Of a stretch of 64,000 nucleotides of DNA, positions 43,166 through 51,291 are shown in pieces. Under the pieces are notes generated by a model. The model was not told where the DNA came from. It ran no database searches and worked only from the letters and a program-made list of their open reading frames with translations. The DNA is from Faecalibacterium prausnitzii. Its GTDB lineage: Bacteria; Bacillota; Clostridia; Oscillospirales; Ruminococcaceae. The translations under genes were made by a program, and so were the position numbers. The stretch lies in the NCBI RefSeq assembly GCF_003287405.1, contig NZ_PRLD01000008.1:84753-148752 (forward strand), given 5' to 3'. Position 1 is the stretch's first letter. Each line of letters starts with the position of its first letter.

Positions 43166-43167
43166 TT

Positions 43168-43971
43168 GTGGCTACAAACAAAAAGCGCAAAAAGAAAGCC
43201 GAAGTCATGGCAGAGGACGGCAGCATGACGCTGACCGGCCATCTGAAAGAACTGCGGAACCGGCTCATCATCTGCGCGGTGGTGTTTGTGGTGGGCGTAG
43301 TGGTCTCGCTGGCGTATGCAGACCGTCTGATCGATCTGCTTACCGCCATGGGCCGCGACTATTACCAGTTCGTGTCCATTGCCCCGCAGGAAAAACTGAT
43401 GCAGTATTTCCGGGTGTCCATTCTGGCCGGTGTGGTGGTAACGGTGCCTGTGGCCTTTTACAACATCTACGCCTTTGCAAAGCCGGGCCTGAAAAAGAGC
43501 GAGAGCACCTTTTTCAAGCTGGTCATGCTGCTGGGTCTGATTTTGTTCTGCGTGGGCGTGCTGTTTGCCTATAAGCTCATGATGCCGTTCATGCTGCGGT
43601 TCCTCAGCACCGGCATCGAAGGTGCAGAGTACATCCAGACCACCACCAGTATCGAGAGCTACGTCAACCTCTGCCTGACCATGTTCATCATCTTTGGCTG
43701 TGTGTTTGAGATGCCGCTGATCACCATCATCCTTTCCAAGATGGGCATCATCAACCCGCAGATCCTCAAGCAGGTGCGCGGCGTGGCCATTGTGGTCATC
43801 TTCTTCATCGCTGCTGTGGTCACCCCGCCGGACATCGTGTCCCAATGCATGGTGGCACTCCCCATGGTGCTGCTGTACTTTGTCAGCATCTTCCTGAGCG
43901 GCATCTTCTATAAGCCGCATGATACGGATGAGGATGACGAGAACGAGGAAGAAGAGGAGAGCGCGGACTGA
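43168..43971 (+). CDS. tatC: Sec-independent translocase protein TatC
   Basis: The 267-residue protein has six hydrophobic helices and the TatC signature HLKELRNRLIIC near residue 25, FRVSILAGVVVTVPVAFYNIYAFAKPGL, and FELPLI-like VFEMPLITIILSKMG. It recognises twin-arginine signals. The start is GTG, 2 bp after the tatA stop, with GAGGAG inside the tatA end. Both Tat substrates seen in the window (15431 and 51292) lie within 36 kb. Confidence 0.95.
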   Translation: MATNKKRKKKAEVMAEDGSMTLTGHLKELRNRLIICAVVFVVGVVVSLAYADRLIDLLTAMGRDYYQFVSIAPQEKLMQYFRVSILAGVVVTVPVAFYNIYAFAKPGLKKSESTFFKLVMLLGLILFCVGVLFAYKLMMPFMLRFLSTGIEGAEYIQTTTSIESYVNLCLTMFIIFGCVFEMPLITIILSKMGIINPQILKQVRGVAIVVIFFIAAVVTPPDIVSQCMVALPMVLLYFVSIFLSGIFYKPHDTDEDDENEEEEESAD

Positions 43972-44005
43972 TCCCGCTTCCGCTCCGGTTTTCATCAACT
44001 GAATC

Positions 44006-44041
44006 AAAAGCCGCTGCACCTGACCGTGCGGCGGCTTTTTC
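44006..44041 (+). terminator. Intrinsic terminator of the tat operon
   Basis: AAAGCCGCTGCAC pairs with GTGCGGCGGCTTT, then TTC. Confidence 0.85.
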
Positions 44042-44050
44042 TGTTTATCT

Positions 44051-44138
44051 CTACGCCCCCACCCGGAATCGCTCTATTTTAAATAGGTTTTCCGCTGAAT
44101 ATGCCTGGAGCACACGCGGCGGGCATTCCAAATCTCCC
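44051..44138 (+). repeat. Composite repeat family 2, copy lacking the hairpin
   Basis: ACGCCCCCACCCG joins an AT tract directly, then TTTTCCGCTGA, ATGCCTGGAGCACACGCGG and GGGCATTCCAAATC. The CCGCAG-loop hairpin present in other copies is missing, so this looks like an internal deletion. Confidence 0.7.
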
Positions 44139-44145
44139 CTCGCAC

Positions 44146-44175
44146 TGGACAATCACCCCCTGTTCGCGGTATACT
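44146..44175 (+). promoter_or_regulatory. Predicted promoter of the LRR-VWA-MoxR operon
   Basis: TGGACA, 18-bp spacer, TATACT, 38 bp upstream of the LRR gene. Confidence 0.65.
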
Positions 44176-44212
44176 GAAAGCTGAATACAATGCAAAAAAA
44201 TGAGGTCGCAGC

Positions 44213-45313
44213 ATGGTAGAACAGGCAAACGAACTGATATTGGATATCTTGCCCCTTTCGGCACAGACGGCACGGCTGGTGCGGGTGTACGGCACAGCGC
44301 CCTGTGTGGCGCTGCCGGGCACGCTGCCCGCCCCGGAAGGCGGCAGTCTTGCTTTGACCGAGCTGGGCGACTACTGCTTTTCCGAAAAGCCCCGCAGCCT
44401 GCCTGCACCGGATGCCCTCTGCCGCTACGCGGTAGGCGCGGACGGCGCGGTGCGGCTGACCCGGGCATTCGGGCTGGCGGTGGGGCAAAAGCCCGCCCGC
44501 CGGTACGATTTTGATCTTGACGCCCCGGCAGAGGACGAACCGGAGCTGCATCCGGTGTGCGGCAGCTTTCTGGAGGAAGTCACTCTGCCGGACAGCGTAC
44601 AGGTCGTCGGCAGCTGCGCCTTTTACAACTGCCGCAGTCTGCGCTTGCTCACAGTGGGCAGCAGCAGCCTGACTGTGGGCAGCGATGTGTTTTTGAACTG
44701 CTTTGCGCTGGAGACCCTGCGGGTGCAGGCCGCACCGGAGCAGCCCACCGGCCTGTTTGCACTGGTGAACAACATCACCGAGGCGGTGCAGGCGCAGTTC
44801 TGGCCCACCGACGCCCCCGCACCGCTGGCGGCGCTGTGGTACCCTGCCTACTGGGAGGATATCGAGGAGACCCCCGCCCACATCCTGCTGCACACCTTTT
44901 CCGGGCAGGGATACCATTACCGGCAGTGTTTTCTCGACAATAAATTCCTTCCCGCAGAATATGACGCCATCTTCCCGCAGGGGCACGATGCCGATGATGC
45001 CGCCGTTATGGCCATGCTCTGCTTTGCCCGTCTGCGGTACTCGTGGCAGCTGACCGAAACTGCCGCCGGGCACTACCGGGCGTTTCTGGCAGCCAACACC
45101 GACCGGGTGTTCGCCCGCCTTTTAAAGGCACAGGATACCGACGGCATCCGCGCCCTGCTGGCGCTGGACGTGCTGGATAAAGCCGCCTTTGCGTCTGCCG
45201 CCGCCCTTGCCGCCAAGGCGGAGAACGCCGCCGCTGCCGCCCTGCTGGCAGATGCGGAGTACAAAAAATATGCCCCCCAGTCCAAAAAGCAGCGGTACGA
45301 TTTTGATTTTTGA
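44213..45313 (+). CDS. Cytoplasmic LRR_5/BspA-type leucine-rich repeat protein
   Basis: The 366-residue protein has no signal peptide. Residues 118-180 show two to three BspA-type repeats (LEEVTLPDSVQVVGSCAFYNC, RSLRLLTVGSSSLTVGSDVFLNC, ALETLRV). The N-terminal 100 residues carry no repeat, and residues 240-350 are alpha-helical and alanine-rich. Such repeats usually serve protein binding. It is the first gene of an operon with a VWA protein (14 bp gap) and a MoxR ATPase, and may be the substrate adaptor or target of that machine; this is inference. Confidence 0.75.
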   Translation: MVEQANELILDILPLSAQTARLVRVYGTAPCVALPGTLPAPEGGSLALTELGDYCFSEKPRSLPAPDALCRYAVGADGAVRLTRAFGLAVGQKPARRYDFDLDAPAEDEPELHPVCGSFLEEVTLPDSVQVVGSCAFYNCRSLRLLTVGSSSLTVGSDVFLNCFALETLRVQAAPEQPTGLFALVNNITEAVQAQFWPTDAPAPLAALWYPAYWEDIEETPAHILLHTFSGQGYHYRQCFLDNKFLPAEYDAIFPQGHDADDAAVMAMLCFARLRYSWQLTETAAGHYRAFLAANTDRVFARLLKAQDTDGIRALLALDVLDKAAFASAAALAAKAENAAAAALLADAEYKKYAPQSKKQRYDFDF

Positions 45314-45327
45314 GAGGTGACCACACG

Positions 45328-46758
45328 TTGCCAAAGGAAAAATTTTTCGACCCCCGCAAGCCCTTCCAGTCCCAGCGGCCAGAGACCCACGAGGAGTGGC
45401 AGGCGCGCATGGGCGGCGAGGTGCTGGCGGTGGTGCGCAGCGGGCTGTATCTGGACTTCCGGTTTCTGGATATGGCGCTCAGCGCCCTGACCCCCGCCCC
45501 GGACGAGCGCTGCCGGGTGCTGGCTACGGACGGACAGACCCTGTATTACCAGCCGCAGCGCCTGCTGCAGCTTTATCAGGAGAACCCGAAGTATCTCAAC
45601 CGGTTGTATCTGCACACCGTCTTCCACTGCGTGTTCCGGCATTTGTGGCTGAAAGGCCGCCGGGAACCGCAGCTGTGGAGCCTTGCGTGCGATATCGCGG
45701 TGGAAAACGTCATCGACAGCTTACAGCGCAAAAGCGTAGTGCGTCCGCTGACCTATGTGCGGCAGAACGCCTACCGGCAGATCACCGCCGAGGAAAAGGT
45801 GGTGGCGGCAGCCCCGGTGTACCGCTGGCTCACCCGGCAGACGCCCGGCGTGCTGCGGCAGCTGGAGCGGGAGTTCGTCACCGATGACCACCGCCTGTGG
45901 CCGAAGGATGCCCCGGAGCAGCCCCAGCAGATGCCCACTCCCCTGCCGCAGAAAACGTGGCAGAAGATCGGCGAGCGGATGCAGACCGAGCTGGACCTGC
46001 GGGACAAGGAGGCGGGCGAAGGCACCGATGCACTGAAGCAGCAGGTCAAAGCCGCCAACCGCAGCCGCCGCAGCTACAAGGACTTTCTGCGCCGGTTCTG
46101 CGTCCTGCGCGAGGAGGTCAAGCTGGACCCGGACGAGTTTGACCTGAACTTCTACACCTACGGCCTTTCGGTGTACGGCAACCTGCCCCTCATCGAGCCG
46201 CTGGAAAGCCGGGAGAGCAAAAAGATCGAGGAACTGGCGCTGGTCATTGATACCAGCTATTCTACCTCCGGCGAGCTGGTGCGCGCCTTTCTGGCCGAGA
46301 CCTACACCCTGCTGAAAGGGCGGGAGAACTTTTTCCACCGCATGAATTTGCACCTCATTCAGGCCGACAACGCCGTGCGGCAGGATATTCTCATCCGCAA
46401 TGAGGATGAACTCATCCACGCCATGAACCACTTTGAGCTGCGGGGCGGCGGCGGAACGGACTTCCGCCCGGCCTTTGCATATGTGGACCAGCTCTGCGCC
46501 GAAAAGAAGTTTTCCAACCTGCGCGGCCTGCTGTACTTCACCGACGGCATGGGCACCTACCCGGCGCGGCGTCCCGGCTACGATACCGCCTTTCTGTTTT
46601 TGGGGGAGCGGTTCGATGATGCCAACGTGCCGCCGTGGGCGATGAAGGTGGTACTGGACGAAGAAGAATTTACCGGTGCGGCAGCCCGCCCCGCCAGCGC
46701 CCTTGCGGACGCTCTGGCCGAGGAGGACGACCTGTACCGCGAGCTGAACAACTCCTGA
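45328..46758 (+). CDS. VWA protein with degenerate metallopeptidase-like N-domain (DUF2201 type)
   Basis: The 476-residue protein resembles the DUF2201 family: an N-terminal zincin-like domain and a C-terminal von Willebrand A domain. The VWA MIDAS is intact (DTSYS at 308-312, Thr377, Asp406 in YFTDGMG). In the N-domain the expected HExxH is HTVFH (96-100) followed by His105, so the catalytic Glu is Thr and peptidase activity is doubtful. The start is TTG at 45328 with AGAGGTGA 8 bp before it; an earlier TTG at 45310 would overlap the previous stop. The MoxR partner follows after 18 bp. Confidence 0.85.
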   Translation: MPKEKFFDPRKPFQSQRPETHEEWQARMGGEVLAVVRSGLYLDFRFLDMALSALTPAPDERCRVLATDGQTLYYQPQRLLQLYQENPKYLNRLYLHTVFHCVFRHLWLKGRREPQLWSLACDIAVENVIDSLQRKSVVRPLTYVRQNAYRQITAEEKVVAAAPVYRWLTRQTPGVLRQLEREFVTDDHRLWPKDAPEQPQQMPTPLPQKTWQKIGERMQTELDLRDKEAGEGTDALKQQVKAANRSRRSYKDFLRRFCVLREEVKLDPDEFDLNFYTYGLSVYGNLPLIEPLESRESKKIEELALVIDTSYSTSGELVRAFLAETYTLLKGRENFFHRMNLHLIQADNAVRQDILIRNEDELIHAMNHFELRGGGGTDFRPAFAYVDQLCAEKKFSNLRGLLYFTDGMGTYPARRPGYDTAFLFLGERFDDANVPPWAMKVVLDEEEFTGAAARPASALADALAEEDDLYRELNNS

Positions 46759-46776
46759 CAAGAGGGGGAATATATT

Positions 46777-48315
46777 ATGAATATCAAACGTGCCAAGGAA
46801 GAGATCGAACATACCGTAAAAGCCTACCTTGCCAAGGATGCGCTGGGCGAATACGCCATTCCCGCCATCCGGCAGCGTCCCATCCTGCTGATGGGGCCTC
46901 CGGGCATTGGCAAAACACAGGTGATGGAGCAGGTAGCCCGGGAGTGCGGGGTGGCGCTGGTGGCCTACACCATCACCCACCACACCCGGCAAAGCGCTGT
47001 GGGTCTGCCCTTTATCCGGCAGCGCCACTACGGCGATAAGGACGTGTCGGTGACCGAGTACACCATGAGCGAGATCATCGCCAGCATCTACGCCAAAATG
47101 GAAGCCACCGGCCTTTCCGAGGGCATCCTGTTCATTGATGAGATCAACTGCGTGTCCGAGACGCTTGCCCCCACCATGCTGCAATTTTTGCAGTGCAAGA
47201 CCTTTGGCAATCAGGCCGTGCCTGCGGGCTGGGTCATCGTGGCGGCAGGCAACCCGCCGGAGTACAACAAGTCCGTCCGGGATTTTGACATCGTCACCCT
47301 TGACCGCGTGCGCCGCATGGACATCGAGCCGGATCTGCCGGTGTGGAAGGACTACGCCCGCGCCGCCCATATCCACAGCGCCATCCTGAGCTATCTGGAA
47401 CTGCATCCCCAGAACTTTTACCAGATCAACGCGGACGTGGACGGCACCCAGTTCGTCACCGCCCGCGGCTGGGAAGATCTTTCCAACCTGCTGGACACCT
47501 ACGAGGCACTGGGCTTGCAGGCGGACGAGGAACTGATCCGGGAGTACATCCAGCACCCGAAGATCGCCGAGGACTTCTCGGCTTATCTGGATCTGTACTA
47601 CAAGTACCGGGACGACTACGGCGTGGAGGAGATCCTTGCCGGGCAGGCAAAACCCGCCGTGTTCGCACGTCTGCTGCAGGCCCCCTTTGACGAGCGGCTC
47701 AGCCTTGTCAGCCTGCTGCTGGCAGGGCTGGACACCCGCTTTACCGCCTCCTTGCAGGCGGATGCCGTGGCCGATGCCTGCTACGCCTTTTTGCGGGAGA
47801 CCAAAAAGGCGCTGGCTACCCTGCCGGAGGATATCCCGGACGGCTCCGCAGAGCTGTTCAGCCAGCAGATCAAGGACTACGAGACGGACACCCAGCAAAA
47901 GCGCGATGCCGGGCTGCTGGGCAAGGCAGAGCTGACCAACCGCCTGCAGGTGCAGGCGGCGCTGCACCAGTGGGAGGGCGAGCTGCGCCGCGCTAACGCC
48001 GCCGGCACGCAGGAAGCCTTCGACCTGCTGCGCGGTCAGTTCCGTGCGCTGGCAGACCAGCGCGAGACCACCCAAAAGACCGCCGCTGCTGCGCTGGAAG
48101 CCGCTTTCGACTTTATGGAGCAGGCCTTTGCGGAAAGTCAGGAGATGGTGGTGTTCGTCACCGAGCTTACGGTGAACCCCGCTTCCCACCAGTTCCTCAC
48201 CGAGAACGGCTGCGAGCGGTACTTCAAGTACAACAAGGATCTGCTGCTGGATCACCGCAAGGCGGCTTTGCAGCAGGAGCTTGCCGCCGAGCAGCGCCGT
48301 CACGGCAGCGTTTAA
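46777..48315 (+). CDS. MoxR-type AAA+ ATPase
   Basis: The 512-residue protein has a single AAA+ module with Walker A GPPGIGKT (40-47), Walker B ILFIDEIN (Asp121, Glu122) and sensor region IVAAGNPPEYNKSVRDF, followed by about 240 residues of helical C-terminal region unlike standard MoxR. MoxR ATPases act with VWA proteins as chaperones that mature or insert cofactors into complexes. GAGGGGG precedes the ATG. Its client here is unknown; the LRR protein in the same operon is a candidate adaptor. Confidence 0.9.
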   Translation: MNIKRAKEEIEHTVKAYLAKDALGEYAIPAIRQRPILLMGPPGIGKTQVMEQVARECGVALVAYTITHHTRQSAVGLPFIRQRHYGDKDVSVTEYTMSEIIASIYAKMEATGLSEGILFIDEINCVSETLAPTMLQFLQCKTFGNQAVPAGWVIVAAGNPPEYNKSVRDFDIVTLDRVRRMDIEPDLPVWKDYARAAHIHSAILSYLELHPQNFYQINADVDGTQFVTARGWEDLSNLLDTYEALGLQADEELIREYIQHPKIAEDFSAYLDLYYKYRDDYGVEEILAGQAKPAVFARLLQAPFDERLSLVSLLLAGLDTRFTASLQADAVADACYAFLRETKKALATLPEDIPDGSAELFSQQIKDYETDTQQKRDAGLLGKAELTNRLQVQAALHQWEGELRRANAAGTQEAFDLLRGQFRALADQRETTQKTAAAALEAAFDFMEQAFAESQEMVVFVTELTVNPASHQFLTENGCERYFKYNKDLLLDHRKAALQQELAAEQRRHGSV

Positions 48316-48323
48316 GCCAAAAT

Positions 48324-48369
48324 AAAAAACTATCTGCATCCGCCCTCCGGCTTTGCAGATAGTTTTTTG
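48324..48369. terminator. Bidirectional intrinsic terminator
   Basis: AAAAAACTATCTGCA pairs with TGCAGATAGTTTTTT, serving both the MoxR operon and the convergent VTT gene. Confidence 0.9.
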
Positions 48370-48386
48370 TTTTATAGGGAGATCCT

Positions 48387-48989
48387 TTATTCCAGATGAT
48401 GCTTGCGGCAGAACTTTTTGCTTACCCAGTACATCCCGCCCCACAGCAAAACAGAGAGCACAAGGTAGAACGGATTTTTCAGAGAGCTGACCAGCGACTG
48501 CCCAAAGACAGCCATCATGGCCACCATCAGCCCCTTGCCTAAAAGGACGGTGCGCAGATAGCGCTTTTCGTCAAAGTCCGACATCCCGAAGGCAAAGTGC
48601 ATGAAGGAGGTGGGGGTAAAGGGCAGCAGCGACAGCATGAACAGGGACGAGGTATCAAAGCGGTTCACCCACTGCTGCGCCTTTTCCAGCTTGGGGGAGC
48701 GGCTGGCTACTTTCCAGAAAAAGCGCTTGATGAGCCGCCGCCAGAACAAAAACATGATGACGCCGCCCAGCGCCACGCCTGCCCAGCTGTACAAAAAGCC
48801 CAGCAGACCGCCGTGTGCGGCCACGTTCAGCGCCACAATGGCGATGAGCGGCAGCGGCGGAAAAAAGGACTCCACCATGGCCAGCAGAATGGGCACAAGG
48901 GGGCCAAGCCCCTCAAAGCCCGCCAGCAGCGCTTCCCAGTATTCCAGTGTTCCAAGCTGGTGTATCCAGCCCATCAGTGTGGTTTGCAT
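48387..48989 (-). CDS. VTT/DedA-like membrane protein
   Basis: The 200-residue integral membrane protein has five to six hydrophobic segments and the VTT-domain pattern: a re-entrant ESFFPPLPLIAIVALNV and the second motif LLPFTPTSFMHFAFG. The family (YqaA, TVP38, DedA) is linked to lipid-carrier flipping and membrane homeostasis. It appears monocistronic; a TATACT lies about 60 bp upstream without a clear -35. Confidence 0.82.
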   Translation of the reverse strand: MQTTLMGWIHQLGTLEYWEALLAGFEGLGPLVPILLAMVESFFPPLPLIAIVALNVAAHGGLLGFLYSWAGVALGGVIMFLFWRRLIKRFFWKVASRSPKLEKAQQWVNRFDTSSLFMLSLLPFTPTSFMHFAFGMSDFDEKRYLRTVLLGKGLMVAMMAVFGQSLVSSLKNPFYLVLSVLLWGGMYWVSKKFCRKHHLE

Positions 48990-49159
48990 CCTGTGTCCGA
49001 TCCCTTTCTGTGCAGCCGGTGCCGGGGCGTTCCCGGACGGGCCGCATTATGCTTAGTATATCCATTCTCTATGACAGAGCCGTGAACAGAGTGTGCATTT
49101 TTCGACACGTTCTGTGCTCTGCTATCTATACTACGAAACGGAAGGGGATTTTCCTGCTT

Positions 49160-50152
49160 TTATTTTTCCGCCGCCTGCTTTTCGGCCTTGGCGCGCATCC
49201 GCTCCAGCTGGGCGGTGCGCAGCTTTTCCCAGCGGGCAAGGCTTTCGGCGTCCGGCATCTGGGCACAGCGGGCAAAGCTCCAGTGCAGGCCGTCCCGGCG
49301 GGACAACTTGTACCGCTGGAACACGCCCTGCCCGGCGGCGTTGCCGCTGCCGGTGCAGCGGGGGCACTGGCACAGGGTGTACCAGCTGTTGCTGCCCTTT
49401 TTCAGCCAGAGCTCGTCCGGCTGCAGGGTGGTGCCGCACTCCGGGCAGGGCATCTGGCTGATCTTGGGGTCAGCCCGCCATGCGTACTGCTCCACATAGC
49501 CGTGGAACACCGTAAAGTCCCGGTAATCGCCGGGGGTCTGGCACAGGCTCTGGCGCAGCGCCTCGTCCTCGGTGGGGTAGGCGGCAAGGCCGGCACGCAG
49601 ATCCAGCAGGCGGCAGACATCGGCGGTGTACAGCGTGTCGGAAAGTGCATCGTGGAAGGGGCGCTCCATGGGGATGCCCATGCGGGTGACCACGCTTTCC
49701 AGCGTCATGCCCTCACCTTCCTTGCGGGGATGCTCCCGCAGAAAGACCTGCTGCAGGTCGTACCACACGGTAGGCTTGGACTCGTCCAGATTGCACAGGA
49801 ACAGGTTCTGCTTGAGCACCGGCACATCGTCCAGACCCCACTCGGCAAACTCGGCGTCCGGACCGCACCACTGCATAAAGCGGCGCAGTCCCTGCACGAT
49901 GGGCTCGCCCTTGTCCAGATCTGCCTGCGTCAGGCCGGTCACCTTAGCGATATGGTGCTGCAATTTGCGGAAGATGCGGGGGCGCAGATGGATGGAAAAG
50001 GTGTCCAGCACGTTGGCGTCCTCATCGATCTTTACGGCGCCGATCTCCACGATCTCGCCCCGCAGGGTCTGCTGCACCCCATGGTAGTTAAAGGTATACG
50101 GCTGGTAGCCGATGTTCCATTCCAGATCAAATAAAACCAAGTTACGCGGCAT
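49160..50152 (-). CDS. DEDDh exonuclease with C-terminal zinc ribbon
   Basis: The 330-residue protein begins with a DEDDh (epsilon-like, KapD-type) exonuclease domain: FDLEWN (Asp9, Glu11), EWGLDDVPVL, and HDALSDTLYTA (His and Asp). After about residue 230 it has CPECG..CPRC, a predicted zinc ribbon of roughly 35 residues, and a charged helix. It probably degrades or trims RNA or short DNA 3' ends. It starts 7 bp after the HAD gene stop, so they form an operon. Confidence 0.85.
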   Translation of the reverse strand: MPRNLVLFDLEWNIGYQPYTFNYHGVQQTLRGEIVEIGAVKIDEDANVLDTFSIHLRPRIFRKLQHHIAKVTGLTQADLDKGEPIVQGLRRFMQWCGPDAEFAEWGLDDVPVLKQNLFLCNLDESKPTVWYDLQQVFLREHPRKEGEGMTLESVVTRMGIPMERPFHDALSDTLYTADVCRLLDLRAGLAAYPTEDEALRQSLCQTPGDYRDFTVFHGYVEQYAWRADPKISQMPCPECGTTLQPDELWLKKGSNSWYTLCQCPRCTGSGNAAGQGVFQRYKLSRRDGLHWSFARCAQMPDAESLARWEKLRTAQLERMRAKAEKQAAEK

Positions 50153-50159
50153 TGCTTTG

Positions 50160-50981
50160 TTAGTCCTCTCGTAAAATAAACTTCTCCACGGCCTCGGCCA
50201 CGCCGTCGTGGTTGTTGTCGGCGGTGGTCACATAGTCGGCGCAGTCCTTCACCGGCTGCTCGGCGTTCTGCATGGCGACGCCCACCCCGGCGTAGGCGAT
50301 CATGGAGCGGTCGTTCAGGCCGTCGCCGCAGGCCATCAGATTCTCACGGGTCAGCCCCATGCGGCGCAGAAGCTCCGCCAGACTGCCGTCCTTGGCTACA
50401 CCCTGCGGCACCGCTTCAATAAAGAAAGGGCTGGAGGGGTACAAGTCAGCGCGGCCTGCAAACTGCTGCTGTCCGGCAGCGCATACTGCGTCCCGGCGGG
50501 CGGGGTCCAGCGTGATGAGCATTTTGCACACGGGGTAGTTCACATAGGACGCCAGATCGTCCACATGGATCATGGGGAGCTTTGTGGTAAAGCACTCCTT
50601 GTTCGCCCACTCGTCCTTGTCCCGCTCGCAGACGATGCCCTCGCGGTTATAGGTCAGGATGGCAATATCCTGCGCGGCGGCAAAAGCGCACAGCTCGGGC
50701 ACAAGGGCAGGGTCCAGCGTTTTTTCCACCAGCGTTTCGCCGGTGCGGCAGTCCACGATCTTGCCGCCGTTGTAGGACAGGATGCAGCCGCCCTTTTTGT
50801 CCAGACCCAGCTCCTCGGCCAGCGGCTGGATGCCGGCGGTAGGCCGGCCGGACGCCAGCACGATGGTCACGCCCTTTTCAATGGCGGCGTCCAGCGCGGC
50901 GCGGGTGCGCGGGGTGACGAGTTTCTGGTCGTTGGTCAGGGTGCCATCCAGATCCAGCGCCAGCACTTTGATATCAGACAT
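50160..50981 (-). CDS. Cof-type HAD phosphatase
   Basis: The 273-residue protein has HAD motif I DLDGTLTND (nucleophile Asp), motif II LASGRPT, a type-IIB cap domain (residues 80-190), motif III Lys in VAKDGSL and motif IV CGDGLNDRSM. Cof enzymes dephosphorylate sugar phosphates, pyridoxal phosphate or flavin precursors; the substrate cannot be read here. It is the first gene of a unit with the exonuclease. Confidence 0.92.
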   Translation of the reverse strand: MSDIKVLALDLDGTLTNDQKLVTPRTRAALDAAIEKGVTIVLASGRPTAGIQPLAEELGLDKKGGCILSYNGGKIVDCRTGETLVEKTLDPALVPELCAFAAAQDIAILTYNREGIVCERDKDEWANKECFTTKLPMIHVDDLASYVNYPVCKMLITLDPARRDAVCAAGQQQFAGRADLYPSSPFFIEAVPQGVAKDGSLAELLRRMGLTRENLMACGDGLNDRSMIAYAGVGVAMQNAEQPVKDCADYVTTADNNHDGVAEAVEKFILRED

Positions 50982-51011
50982 ATTTAAAAGATCCTCTCGT
51001 TATAGAAGTAT

Positions 51012-51041
51012 ATCTTAGCACGGTCTACCTCTATTGTACAA
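51012..51041 (-). promoter_or_regulatory. Predicted promoter of the HAD-exonuclease operon
   Basis: TTGTAC, 18-bp spacer, TAAGAT on the minus strand. Confidence 0.5.
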
Positions 51042-51170
51042 TGAAAAGCCCCCTGCTTGCAACCCTTGCGGGGCGGTTCGGTGCAAAAAGTGACCCGGAT
51101 GCGGGCGTTACAGGCAGATTTTACCTGCTTTGCCCGGATTTTACACCGCCGCTCTTCCGTGCGCCAAAGG

Positions 51171-51225
51171 TTTACCTAAGTGTTACACGGGGCTGGTTTC
51201 GCCGCTGCGGGCGGTGCGTTACAAT
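51171..51225 (+). promoter_or_regulatory. Promoter region of alkaline phosphatase with a possible Pho-type direct repeat
   Basis: TTTACC (51171) and GTTACA (51182) lie 11 bp apart, each one base from the TTHACA repeat bound by Bacillus PhoP; a perfect TTTACA is at 51140. The promoter itself is TTTCGC, 17-bp spacer, TACAAT (51220-51225). Confidence 0.35.
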
Positions 51226-51291
51226 ACAGGTGTTCCCACAAGAAATAGTAGAACCGCCCCAAGCCGGGCTGAAAAAGAGAGGATATCTGTT

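Noticed and set aside
45721..48444. 907-codon minus-strand ORF across the VWA and MoxR genes
   Set aside because: It covers two genes with clear motifs on the plus strand and has low-complexity, His/Leu/Gly-rich shadow composition.
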